A program made the position numbers and the translations under genes. Below the pieces are notes generated by a model that worked only from the letters and a program-made list of their open reading frames with translations, ran no database searches and had not been told where the DNA came from. From Helianthus annuus (Eukaryota > Streptophyta > Magnoliopsida > Asterales > Asteraceae): DNA of 64,000 nt. Numbering within the stretch: position 1 is the first letter of the stretch; every line of letters begins with the position of its first letter. Positions 45,541 through 58,700 of the stretch are shown here, one piece after another. Where the stretch lies: positions 129,843,678 to 129,907,677 of the forward strand of contig NC_035448.2 in assembly GCF_002127325.2 (NCBI RefSeq). The letters are read 5' to 3'.

Positions 45541-47673
45541 TGTAACAACCCGCACCTTCGTGCGTTGTTACTACTCGTTACACTCGTTACGCCTAGCACC
45601 AAAGATTCGGATCATAATGTAACTATATCAGATGCATTGCTATATCGAATTATAATCGAATAATTACGCATATTCTATCGCTATTACAAAGCTATTTTCA
45701 TAAATAATAACACTCACGATGATGTTGAGTGAGGGCTTAATCTACCATCCTCGATAACCGTGAGGTGTCAAAACGTAAACAAACAACGCTAACAAAGACT
45801 ACCGGGTGAGTACCATGTCTCCAGCCATCGTGACGATGACGACAATACGAGCAAGTAGTACCCCGATAATCACTGTGGCACATCACATCGAAGAACGCAC
45901 TCGAAGGCACGCGTAACTCGATCATCGCACCGAATATTGAATATATAGATACGTATATACGACCCTTTTGTGATTAATTATAATAAATAAATAAATAATA
46001 ATATAAATATATGGAAATGTGGCCCACACAACGCACCAAAAACGAGGATCGAAAGGCCCAACGGCTGGGCCAACCGATCGGACGGGCCAGCCTGCCCTCC
46101 TTTCCTTCCTCCTTGCCTATAAATACCCCTCATTCACCTCCAACACACTTGTTGTCACTGTTGCTGCTCGACCAGAAGTTCCAACCCCTTTATCTCTCGA
46201 TTTCTCGCGATTCTTGTAAGTTTTCAACTCAAATCTTGTACTTCCTTGATCTTTATGCATTCCTCCACCTTTCTATATTTCAAATTCCAACTTTTAACCG
46301 TGAAATCAACGGATTTGAGGTGTTCTAGGGTGATGTCATCATGGAGTTCTTATGAACTTCAAGTGTTGGTCTCATTCACCAAGAACAACTCAGATCTAAA
46401 GGATTTCTACAAGAATAAACAAGATTTTCACATCAGATCTACACCTAATCTTGAATAAAAGGATTGAAGGATGGTTTTCCAACTTTCTTTCAACTCTTTT
46501 ACTCTCAAGACACTCAAAAACGGTGGAATCGAAGCTTATACCAACCTTCTACTCATTTCTAGTGTTATGTTGGTCAAAGATCTGATTCCTAACGATGAGA
46601 CGACCAATTTTGGGTTAAACAAGGAAAGACCGCCAAGAATGGCCAGTTCTGATGGAACGGGGTGATTCCCGGCCGCTAGAACAAGTCGGAATGGATGGAA
46701 TTTCAGTTGTTTAGCATGTCACAGCAATGTCTCGACCCAAACCACCGAAAAACTTGCAAAAATTGTCGAATACAACTGGCCAGGCTAGCCGATCGGACAG
46801 GCTAGCCGATTGGACAGACTAGCCGATCGGACAGGCTAGCCGATCGGACCGCCCATCCGATCGGACAGCCCCTCCGAACGGGCCAGCCTTTGATCTAATT
46901 ACCATCCGTTTTCGCGTATTCTGTTATCATGTAACGCGCCATTAAACACTCATGTGACCAGTCTATAATTAGGGCATTCTCGGACATAATCCCGCCAATC
47001 CAAACCAAATACGCACTGTGAGTATACTTGACCCCCCCCCCCCTTTTTATCGAATTTTGGGTGTAACATACGTTCCTTATAAATCGAACTCATCAACGAA
47101 TCATTTAATCAGTCAATTTATCACTTGCGAATAACGGTTTGCATAGATATACGTGATGCTAGTTACATATGTGCTAGGACTTATACTCGTGACGTCCCAC
47201 CACGACTAGTATAGTACTATTGCGCCCGATGGGGTCTAGTTATGCCATCGAAGAATCGAGCATCGAGGACTTAGCTGGTAGTATCAGTTTTGTGAGTATA
47301 TATGTCGTGTATTACATTTATGCATGTGGAAATTCGCAACACTTTTTAATCTATTACGCTACTATATATCAAACCTGTATACTCGCCAATACTTTTGTAT
47401 TGACAATATTTTAACGTATGTTGCAGGTTTAGTTGAAGTCTCCATCAAATCAAGCTAGGAAGTCTAGAGACTCACCTAAAATCTAGGTTGTCGGATTTGA
47501 ATTGTTCGAGAGGACAAGAAATCTGTGATGACTTATGTGATTGTATTATTTGTTAGTATGGGATAACGAATGTAATAAATATTATCGCAATATAGTTGTT
47601 ATGGATTCTCTTGAGCAATATGATTCGCCTAGTGTCGTGCCCCGATGATTCTGCTATCGGTTGGGGTGTGACA
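45541..47673 (+). repeat. Solo LTR, 2133 bp
   Basis: TGTAACAACCCGC ... GGTTGGGGTGTGACA with duplication GATGT at 45536-45540 and 47674-47678. No internal sequence flanks it. It is the same family as 1-1463 and 63969-64000. TATAAATA at about 46121 and the following leader suggest + orientation. It contains a 17-bp tandem array at 46781-46882. Confidence 0.9.
46781..46882 (+). repeat. 17-bp tandem repeat, six units
   Basis: Units of CAGGCTAGCCGATCGGA and variants at 46781, 46798, 46815, 46832, 46849 and 46866. The GCCGATCGG(A/C)CAG core also recurs degenerately in the related LTR at 1-120 and 810-890. Confidence 0.9.
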
Positions 47674-47680
47674 GATGTGA

Positions 47681-48100
47681 ATGCTCTTCATCATCATCAT
47701 ACTCAGTAAAACCCACCAATAGCAAAGTTAAGGTAGGGTCTGAGGAGCAGTGGCGGAGCTTGACTAAAAGTTCCAGGGGGCGGAAAGTCATGGGACTCAA
47801 TTTATATATTGTATAAATATTTAGGAAAAATAATTGGGGGAGGGGGGGATCCTTTATAATTTTAAAATTTTCGAACGAAAAATCTAAAATTTTACACTTC
47901 TAACCGAAACATTCAGGGGGGGGGGTGCACCCCCGAGTTTCCACTAAGCTACGTCCCTGCTGAGGAAGGTAGGATGTAGACAGTCTTACCTCTACCCCGT
48001 ACGAATAGAGAGGCTGCTTCCAGTGAGACCCCCGGCTCGATAGTAGTTTTGCATCAAGTCTTGGACATAAGGCACATAACACTCAGCAATTAAGACAAAC
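47681..48100 (-). mobile_element. 3' tail of RTE-type LINE or related SINE, with insertion
   Basis: The reverse complement matches the 3' region behind the RTE fragment at 56370-56465 (GGGTCTCACTGGAAGC, AGAGGTAAG, AGACCCTACC). It ends in a (ATGATG) tail next to the solo LTR. The 214-bp insert 47747-47960 splits it. LINE versus SINE cannot be decided because both can share this tail. Confidence 0.65.
47747..47960. mobile_element. Small CAGTGGCGGAGC-type element
   Basis: 214 bp. The ends are GCAGTGGCGGAGCTT and, reverse complement, GCAGGGACGTAGCTT. It is flanked by (C)TGAGGA on both sides (47741-47746 and 47961-47966). The related LINE tail at about 56440-56465 shows the uninterrupted site. 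Confidence 0.75.
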
Positions 48101-48892
48101 GCCGATTAGTGCATGTACTCCCTTTTCTTTCGGCTATCAACACCACCACATGATGCATGATTAACCATCCGCCTCTCTTAACGTTATTTTCACGAAATTA
48201 GTAAAATAACGTTAAAATTCGTGCACTTTCACTTTTGCCCCCGAACGCCCACACATATATGCATTATATGCGCATACCGCAAGTGATGAGACGTATATGT
48301 GAATGCTCTTACAACCTTTATATTTTAATCATTTTTTTCCTTATATTTTTCTTTTCTCTCTTATTATGTTATACATTTAATTATTTATATAATTAAATCT
48401 AACTTTTATATTTAGACGTGTATAGTTAACCATGCGACTTTCTTATTTGGACGTGTTAAGAATTGTTACTATTTATCATAGTTTTAAAGTCAATATTTTT
48501 TACGTGGGTTTTGTTGTTATCGTTTCCCCTTAGTAATTCTTTCATACGATAATGTTTTACGTTTCGTCTCAATTTGGCGATTAACACCCCGCAACGCACG
48601 TGCATGGTATAACATGTTTACATCTATATTTTGTTTAGTTTAATGGTCCCGTCACAACGCACAGGTCTTGAAAACTCGTTATTATTAATTTAATATATAC
48701 ATTTACCAACCTTGATTTGACATTATAAATCAAATAATTTTTATTTAGTTTTTAAAGTTAGACCACAAAATTTTGTGTCATGAAATTTGACAACTAAGGG
48801 TTTTTTAATGGAATTTTGATTAGTATAGCTTTCGTTTTCTAAAATTACCATAAAATTTTTGTATTAGAAAGCTGGCCACAAATTTTTTTTTA
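48101..48892. other. No supported feature
   Basis: AT-rich DNA. No gene or complete element recognised. Confidence 0.5.
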
Positions 48893-49070
48893 GAGTTAAA
48901 TGCAATTTTAGTTCCTGTGATTTGGGTTATTTTATCAGTTTAGTCTAAAGGTTTCATTTTTCGTCTGTGGATTCAAAAAAGTTTCACTGTTGCCATTTTA
49001 GTCCATTAGGTTAACTTCATTCATATTTTTCTGTTAACGAGAAAGACAATTCAGTCATTTCTATAATAAA
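48893..49070. mobile_element. Partial copy of the GAGTTAAATG MITE
   Basis: Starts GAGTTAAATGCAATTTTAGT and stays similar to 52131-52310 for about 170 bp. The other end is missing. Confidence 0.7.
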
Positions 49071-49173
49071 AATGAATTCCAAATTCGAATTTGCGAAAGC
49101 ACGGTTAAAATTTTCTTCCAATCGAATTTCCAATTCTTACTTTCCTATTTTCTTTTCCTAGTATCTAAATGTT

Positions 49174-50588
49174 GAGTAAATTACAGAGATTGTCAAATAG
49201 TTATATAGCAAATTGCATAACATGTGTTTTAACTTAAATAATTACACTCGATGTCCTTCTTTGAAAACTTTTTTGTACATCTTGTGTCCTTTAACCTATA
49301 ACTGATGATAATTTTTAAGTTAACTATAAGATAAAATAACCATTTGCTCAAATGGCATAATCTGTAATATTTATAAATAAAACATAACTTATATTTACTC
49401 AAGTTCTTTTCTTTTCTTTTTTTCTTTAACTTTTTTTTTTCTTTTCACTCTTATTATTTTATTACTTTTATCATTATTATTTTACCAATTTCATTAAAAC
49501 TTTCTTAATTAATTAATTGCCTTATTTTTATATGAAAATATGTGTTTTAGTACAGTTTATTTATCTTCATTTATTTTATTAAGTTATTTACTTTTCTTAT
49601 TTTGCAATTATTGTAAGTTTTATATATTATGTTTTTGCATAAGCCGTTGGTGTGATCGAGTTATATTATCACTTTTGCAATTAACGAAAGTTACATTGTA
49701 ACGTGGATAAAAATAAGCATGTCGATCGCACCTTGCAATTAGTCAATTTAGACGTAGATACAAAAGCACGTCGCAATGTTGTATTATGATAAGAACGTCG
49801 GGCAATTTGAAACACGTTTAAAACAACTAGTCGCTTTAAAAAAGACGTTACAAAAATTCAAAATTTTATTAAATGTCATAATTTAAATAACCACGCCGCA
49901 ACCAAAGGGATGAGCTAACCGCTGATACCGGATTCTTTTTATTAAATGTCATAGTTTTCCGCTACATCTTTCTGGTGAGATTTTGGAATTAAAAAGACGA
50001 TGTAATCGATGGATTAATATTTCGTTAGAAACACGTTATTTAGAGATGAGCTAACCGCTAATACCGGATTCTTTTTGTTAAATATCAAATTTAAATATTT
50101 TTGATGGATTAATATTTTTATAAATGGTTTTTTTGTAGTTTTATAAATCACACGACACGTAAAAAACCTCCATTACACCATTTGTTTGTGTAAAAAATTA
50201 TATTAACTGTAAAATAAGAAAAATAAATTATTAAACCAAACAAATGAACAATTGTGTAAAATATATATATTTTTATATAAAAAATAATTTAATTAATTAA
50301 TTAAGAAATTTTATAAAAACCAATAAACCAATAGTGATAAAATAATATAAAAAGAAAAGGAGTCGAGTACATTACATGTTATGTCTTTTGTAAATAAATT
50401 ATCGATTATGTTCTTTGAGCAAAATGGTTATTTCACGAAGTTAATTGAAACGTTAACACCAGTCAGATTAAATGACATAAAACGTACATTTTTTAATTAA
50501 AAAATGGACATTCAATGTAATTATTGAAGTTAAAGGACATGCTATGCAATTTGATATATAGCTAAAGGACAATCTTGTTAATTTACTC
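49174..50588. mobile_element. Long-TIR MULE-like element, non-coding
   Basis: 1415 bp with inverted arms of about 230 bp. The ends are GAGTAAATTACAGAGATTGT and, reverse complement, GAGTAAATTAACAAGATTGT. Flanks CTAAATGTT and ACGAATGTT agree at six of nine positions, a weak duplication. It contains a direct repeat (GATGAGCTAACCGCT at 49909 and 50046). No transposase. Confidence 0.7.
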
Positions 50589-52121
50589 ACGAATGTTTCT
50601 TTTCATTCTATGTGATTTGGTGAAATAGCGCATGTGATATGTCAATAAAAAGGTCATCGCTATCTTTCGTTGAACATGATGTCGTTGATACTTCAATGAT
50701 GTGACCATTGGGAAAATACGTCGGTACCCCTTTGGTGAATAACTTGCCGGTGATCCTATAGTAAAGTGGAAAGTGGCAATCGGTGATTACTTAGTAAAAT
50801 CAGTTGATGATCTACCGATGAATTTTTTGCTCACGTACAAATTTTCCACCGGTTGTTGGTATAACTACCAAAGGATAAGTTGTGGATGTGGATATTGTCT
50901 TCAGTAAAAGTTATAATTCATGGGTGACATTTTCTTTTCATCCTATTCGTCATCAAATGCCAAAAATTGATTCCTTTAGTTTACCAACTTTTTCCTAGTG
51001 TTATATGAACTAACCCTTTTGATGCTAATGATATATATATAATATTGGATGGTCTTGGTTTGTTAGTTTGTTGTCCAATTACTAAACAATACCTAAATGA
51101 TAAACCTATGGATGAGACATAAAACCATTAGAATTAGACACCAATCTTAAGATTTAAGATACACTTTGGAATGACGTTGGTTTGTGGTGGAATTCAGTTT
51201 CTTCATCCATTAGCAAATGGACACTCAGTTTCAGATAGGATCACACCATCCACCCCATGATGTGATTCATTTTCATTACTTTAATCCTCTGATTAATAAT
51301 ACTAGTTGCGTGCTTTCTTTTCTTGTTGTGCTGAAATAATACAAACAAACTGCCTTTTCTCAGGTCGTAAAAAAGCGATCATGCGTGGCATGTTGAAAGT
51401 AAATCACGCGTGGCATGTTGAGAGTAATACGCGCTATCCATATTAGCTGATATGTCCCTCCAAATATAACCTATTGTTTTCATAAACAGGAAAAGAATTC
51501 TAGTTTCACATTACAAATCAAGTAAAGGGATAGAACATGGTTTTTCTTATACGTATTGTGGAACAAAACATAATGTCCGGTTTCAGTTAAACCAAATAAA
51601 CCTAGTTAAACAATCGAAGAAATGGTTAACATAAGAAAGATGCCACGGTCTAACTATAAATCGGTCTAGGCAAAATTTATCAAACCAACTTTCATCTCAC
51701 AAAAATATAAAGTCTATACTTTTATAAAAAAATAATTAAAAAAAAACAAGGTTTATAAAAAGTGTGGCCCTTGAAAATGAATGGAAAAAGTCTTCCTCAA
51801 ATGGAAATATAATTGTATCTTAAAAAGAAAATCAACCCATATAAGGAAAGCATATGTATAGTCAAAATCACAAACTTTCCTATATGCTTAAAATCGGGTT
51901 TTTAAAGTAGTAAAGACGCGCGTTTTAAGTGTATTGAAAGGGTGCAATGACCCTAACCTTGTATAACCAAAAATACTTTTTGTCTGATCCACAGTTGGAC
52001 CATGTATCCACCGTGTTTGGTTTAACAATTTTTTTCATGAATGTGGTTTTACTTGATGCTTGCATATTATAACCTCAATTTTTATTAATCATCTTGAGTG
52101 CCAAATATGTACCAGTCTTGA
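50589..52121. other. No supported gene, possible downstream region of kinase gene
   Basis: AT-rich, without long ORF. A short direct repeat (CGTGGCATGTTGA) occurs at about 51384 and 51409. Confidence 0.45.
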
Positions 52122-52130
52122 TAAAAATAA

Positions 52131-52504
52131 GAGTTAAATGCCATTTTAGTCCCCGGTTTGGGCCATTTTGTCAGTTTAGTTCAAATGTTTCATTTTTCAC
52201 CTATGAGTTCAAAAAGGTTTCACCATTGCCATTTTAGTCCACTGGGTTAACTTCATCCGTTTTTTATGTTAACGAGAAGGGCAATTCGGTCATTTTATAT
52301 GGTCAAATTGCCTTTCTAGTTAACAGAATTACATATAAAATGATCGAATTGTCTTTCTCGTTAACAGAAAAAATGAATGAAGTTAACCCAATGTACTAAA
52401 ATGGCAACAGTGAAACCTTTTTGGACCCACAGGCGAAAATTGAAACCTTTAGACTAAACTGGCAAAATGGCCCAAACCACAGAGACTAAAATGGCATTTA
52501 ACTC
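52131..52504. mobile_element. Foldback MITE, GAGTTAAATGCC family
   Basis: 374 bp. The ends are GAGTTAAATGCCATTTTAGT and the same as reverse complement on the right. The arms pair over most of the length. Flanks TAAAAATAA (52122-52130) and AAAAAATAA (52505-52513) agree at eight of nine positions, fitting a MULE-type duplication. Confidence 0.85.
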
Positions 52505-52776
52505 AAAAAATAATATATTCACCCTTAAAGATCTTACATGCTTGTATGAAATAGGAATATCAGTGCAGCATTTTTATGTCTTGGTCCATGATGATTACAA
52601 TAGACATAAAAACTTTAACCCAAATATGGCAATGGTCTTTTAAGTTGTTAGTCACAGAGTTAGATAACCAGATAGATTTAACTAAAGACAAGCACGTGCT
52701 CAGATCGCGACATGATAGAACTACATTGGTCATTTTACGCACCTAGAATTAGCTAAACAACCGAACCGAAAACTTC

Positions 52777-55700
52777 TTAGAGCCTAGGAGACTGGGTAGC
52801 GCTGTAGCTAGAGCAGCTGCTTACCTTAGAAGACAACCTTTGATGTTTCACCAGAGGGACTAAAGATTGAACAACATCTGCCATTAATGGCCTGTAATCT
52901 GCTTCTGACTGAACACACATTGCTGCTATTGCTGCCACCTGGACAATTTCCTTCATTGTATATTGACCTTCTAGTGTGGGATCCATAATCTCAATAACTT
53001 TATCTCTATCTGTCAGACGGGGCAGAGCCTGGTTCACAAATCAACATGTCTTAGAGCTCCATACGGGAACAGGTCCAATGGAATCGAACTAACACCAACA
53101 CGGGCATGTTCGTGATCGTTCATTTAACTTTAATTTAACTTCAACCGAACACGAACATATAATTGAACACATTTGCTTGTTCATGTTCGTTTATTAAGAA
53201 TATGAGCATGTTCATGTTCGTTTATGTTCGTTTTTTTAAATCCTAAACGCACAGTTCACAAACGAACACAAATGAACATAATTGACTAACATAAACGAAC
53301 ATAAAGTAGCTCTTATATATAAATTAGTGATTAATTACGATAAATTCAATTCAAAGCCTGTTTTCTATTATTAGGAAGCCCAATTACTAAGAAGTTATTT
53401 TTATGTAAGTATTTAGAAATCTTATATAAATATAACTACTTATGTATTTATTAAAATTTAAATGAACATGAATGAACGGTAAATGAACGAACATTAACGG
53501 ACGTTCACGAACATAAATGAACGAACAAAACGCTTGTTCATGTTTGTTCGTTTAATTAAATAAGCGAACATTGATGAGCTTTCAACCGAACAGTTCATGA
53601 ACAACGTTCGGTTCGTTTACAGGCCTAGATGGGTCGAACGGGTTGAAAGTCGCCAAAGTCTACTTTTAATGTATACAACCTCCTACATAGCTTTTTGTTC
53701 ATATATTTTAATAACCACAAGTATATTGTTTTAGGAATGATAATTAATGTGTTAAGTATTCAGAAAGAAAAATAAAATGTGTGCGGGTCAACCCAGCTCT
53801 GACTCGTCTAACAACGTAGTAAAAATGACATGTTTGTATGCAGAAATGTAATGAAGTTCTCACCCAAGATACAAGAACAGCTTCTCCAGGGGGCCTTTTC
53901 ATATCAACAGGAACTCGACCAGTGAGCAACTCGAGAAGAACAACCCCATAACTATACACGTCTGATTTTGTAGTCAGGTGGCCAGTGAGAGCATACCTTT
54001 AACAATAAGTAGTCTTTAAAATTAGAATCAAGGATTATGATGATTTGAAGATAATCCTTATGAAGGATTAGATCTATGCAGTTAATATCGGTGATATATC
54101 GGTTATATCGGTCATATCAGTCCCTTAGTAAAATATCGGTGTCAAATATCGATACCAATATTATCGGCGATATTGACCGATATTTGACCTATATAACCGA
54201 TATATCACCGATATATCACTGATATATCACTGAATTATTGGTGTTAAATTGCTATATATATAAATTCTGCATTATATTAAAATTACCGATGTCTTACCGA
54301 GATAACCTATATTTCAAATATCGGTCCTTGACCGATATCTTACCGCATTAACTGCATAGGATTAGATGTGTTAGTTCTTACTCAGGTGCAACGTATCCTT
54401 GGGTGCCCAATACTCGAGTGGAAACATGACCACCGGCTCTGTATGACCCGAGCTTAGCCAACCCGATATCAGAAACTTTGGCATGAAAACTGTTGTCGAG
54501 AAGGATGTTGCTGCTCTTGAAATCTCGGTGAATCACTGGAGGCGTAACGTGTTCATGCAGGTACTCCAAACCTTTTGCTGCTTCTAAAGCTATTCTCAAC
54601 CGTATTTCCCACTCCAGTTTTGAAGGAAGAGCAGTAGAACCTGAGTTTATCAAGTAAAAAACCACCATCATCATCATCCAAAAGAATAAGCGAAGGATAA
54701 TACGTTAGGGTTGTTTAATATAGAAACTCAAAACGATAATAAATCCTGTATCACGTCAGATGATCAGGATTCGCCATACTTTGCCAGATATAGTGATTCA
54801 ATTTAAACATGAAAAGTTTTAATGCATCAAAGGTCTATGTGTTTATCGATTATAAATACATGTTCAAGTTTAAGACGGATCACGGGTATACAACCATCGT
54901 TTCTAGGCCTATTCAACTCTACACTTGTATTCTCTATTGCAAAACTAAACCAGCAAAGTACTACTACCCTTTTTCGTGTGGAATGATATTGATATATAAT
55001 GTTTAAAAAAAAAAAAAAATTATACAGTAGTCGTAAGCATTTACATTGGTATCACGATGCACTTCTTAAAGGGATGTGTGATTTACTTGAAAGAAGCACA
55101 TGAGGAGGTGAAATACTTGATAGATTAGAGATTTAAGTGAAACTTTAACTAAGGCATCTAAAACACTTTGTAAAAACATCGAGCAGGTCATTAGAGTTGA
55201 TAAACTCAGTCACAATGATAATATCAAGAAGCTTTTCTCTGCCGAAGTGAACCAATTTTAACCTGCTTTGCACTTTCACTAAAAACTGGGTTAGAGGCAA
55301 TGTGTAGTGAAGCTTCGACACATACAAGCTTCATCAAAGAAATCCTGCGAAATTTTAATTCTTTAAGAAGTTGTCTGACCCATACAAGCTCACAATGAAT
55401 TAGTGCCTTAAGCCCTTTTCTGTTTGCGGTTATCGTAGATGAGTTGACAAAGTTAATTCAGGAGGTTGTTCCGTGATGCTTGCTTTTTGCGGATGATATT
55501 GTGTTAGTTGCGGATAGTAACCAAAGTCTGAATGCCAGGCTAGAAGAGTGGCGATCAGCGTTAGAGGGTAGAGGTTTAAAGATTAGTCGATCTAAGACCG
55601 AGTACTTGTATTGTGACTTCAGTGGCGTAGGCAACGACGAGGACATTCAGATCACAATTGATGGTCATGTGGTTCCGCAGGTGGCTAAGTTCAAGTATTT

Positions 55701-58700
55701 AGGATCTTTTCTTCAGAGGGATGGGGAGATAGATAATGACGTTGCCCACCGCATCCAGGTTGGATGGTGTAGGTGGAGAGCTGCCACCGGGGTTTTGTGC
55801 GATAAGAGGTTTCCAATTAAATTGAAAGAGAAATTCTATAGGGTGGACTAGACCTGCTATGTTATACGGGGCTGGTTGTTGGGCCATTAAGAAAGTACAA
55901 ACACGCAAGATGGAGGTAGCAGAAATGAGAATGCTACGGTGGATGTGTGGCAAAACAAGGTTAGACCGGATAAGAAATGAAGTTTTTAGGGAGAGGTTAG
56001 GAGTAGCTAGTATAGCAGATAAGATAAAGGAGGGAAGATTGAGATGGTTTAGGCATGTGAAGAGAAGACAGACGATAGAGCCAGTTAGGGTGGTTGAAGC
56101 ACTTGAGGTGGAGGGGAAGAGGAGTAGAGGCAGACCCAAGATTAGTAGATTACTTGGGATGAGCGAATTAGGCAGGATTTACTAGGATTGCACCTCTCTG
56201 AGAATATGGTCCATGATAGGATTGCGTGGAGACGACGGATTAAGGTTAAGGATTTCTAGGGGAAGGTACAGTTGTGTTTTAGGTGTGGTGCATGTACTCT
56301 TTCACCACTCATGCTATATTGGTAGCTTCATACGCATACACACACACCCATGTGCTATTTATATATTTGTTAGATGTTTTGGAGACGAGGGTCTCACTGG
56401 AAGCGGTCTCTCTATCCCCATGGGTAGAGGTAAGGTGTGCCTACATCCCACCCTCCCCAGACCCTACCAAGAAGGACAAGAAGGAAGAGAGAACTTTTCC
56501 ATCTGAACTAATCTCCTTTCTACCCCATCTGCTCATCTCTTGAACTTGGAACTAATCTGCTTGATATTCTAAGTGTAAGGGTCTTGGTCAGCTTGTTTGT
56601 GTCTAGCTTCAACAAGTTCAGGCTAGTTTTGGCGCTGATCAGACCAACGCGCTCACCTTGCGTGTGGTTCGAGGCACCTAGGCCTTGCCACGTGCTCGCC
56701 TTTGTCTAGTTCCAACGAATTCAGGCTGGTTTTTGCTTGTTCTTATATTAACCATAGTACCATAATATACCATACCAATGAAAACTTGTTGATGTGAGTT
56801 TAGCCAGAAAAAAGTAATAAAATGGGAAACGATAAGACTACATTAGGTTAGCATGTATCATGCCATTGAAAGCCTTTCAAAACTATAGCTAGTCATCTTT
56901 TAACCACCTTAAAAGTTCACTTTCTGGTATATTTTTCGATTTAGGTTACTTCGATTTACTCAGTTTTCTCTTATGAAACAAAAATAATCAGAAAAGGTTA
57001 CAGATGTTCAGATAAACAATAACTAAACTGCATGATTTTCAATTGCAAATCAACACCGAATTTAATGATCAATTTTATGCAAGAGATCTTTATGGTAAAT
57101 CTAACTCAAACCACATACCTTTGATTGGGTACAAATGTTCTTGGAGACCACCATTAGCCATAAAATCATATACCAACACCCTGTGGTGACTCTCAGAGCA
57201 GTAACCAATCAAAGCAAGTAAATACGGTGAACGCAACCTACTCAGCATTTCCACCTGGACAATTAACAAAACAACACTTCCTTTCAAGTTCTCATTTTGA
57301 AATTTGAACAACTAAACTTATTCGATTATCGTATAGCTAAGATAGGATACTTGTTACTATCATCTCATATCGCCTAAATAAAACATCCATTCGAATATAA
57401 AAACTGCAGATTTCACCATACTAACCTCCACTCTGAATTCCTCTTCTCCCTGTTTTCCAGCCTGATCCATCAGCTTCACAGCTATCTTTCTTCCATCTTG
57501 AAGCACGCCTCGGTAAACCGACCCAAACCCACCCTGCCCAATCACATTGGATTTTCCAAACCCGCCAGTTGCTGAAAGTAGCTGCTTAAAGGTGAAGATT
57601 TGAAGTCCTTTCTCAATAACAACTTGAGTTTTTGATTGATTATTGCCTTTACCGTCAGAGCCAGTCCCTTCTAAACAATAACAATAAACAAACGATTTTG
57701 TAAGTAAAGACTAAAGATCAAGCTTTAATTATAGTGTTGACCAATATCATATCATTGTGTCAAGAATCCGTAAATAATCCTGAGTCAGTCCAAACAAAAA
57801 ACACTCACAGGCTATCCAGACACCATTAACGCATCACAAGAGCCATACATATGAGAGCGAAAATGGTCATACGGTCGTATAGCATATCGACTGAACATAC
57901 ATCATACGGGCCATAATGTTTTGTGCAGGGCATATGATTTCCTGTCACCAAATCTCTACGGCCCATATGATGTGTCCACCGACCAAAAAAAGTGACCACT
58001 AATAAAGCCATACAGCCCGCCCGTATGACCATTCTAGCCCTATCATACTGCCTCTATGATGATGTCACCTGAAGAACGCTAATAACGTCCTGCCAAATTA
58101 GGGTACCAAACCGGTACAGAACCACCATAATCGGTACAGCATTCCGTTTGTGTTTCTACTCATTTTCGGTATCGGTACGGTATGCCGTTTGTGTTTTCAT
58201 TATTTTCGGTTTTGGTATTTTCAGCACACATAGTGTAAAATTACTGAAAAATACCAAAATCGTCCTGTACCAAAACCGAAAACCACAAAAATGAATAACG
58301 CAACAGTATCAATGTTATTGGATCAGTATCGATTTGGTACCATACCAGTAACAGCTAAAAAAATGGCACCAATCTAGTCGGTACTGTATTCGGTCTGTGT
58401 TTATACTCATTTTAGAGTATTCGGTTTGTGTTTTTACTCATTTTCGGCAGAGATAAGTGCAAAATTACTGAAAAATACCGAAATACCAAAACCTAGAATA
58501 GAATCACAAAAATGAATGTTATTCGGTGGGTAAGTTTTGAGTAAAAAAATGTTGATAGCTATGCATAATAAATAGAGACACAAATGCAGATCTAGAAAAT
58601 TACCTTTGGGGGTTTTCAAGAAATTGGAAAGCTTGTTGCGTATATAGCAGTAGTAACTGAAAGCAAGGAGCAATAAAGCGAGGGTGAAAGAGGCAAAGGC

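Noticed and set aside
56213..56543. ORFs after the LINE RT
   Set aside because: They translate the LINE 3' UTR; the same sequence is non-coding in the tail copy at 47681-48100.
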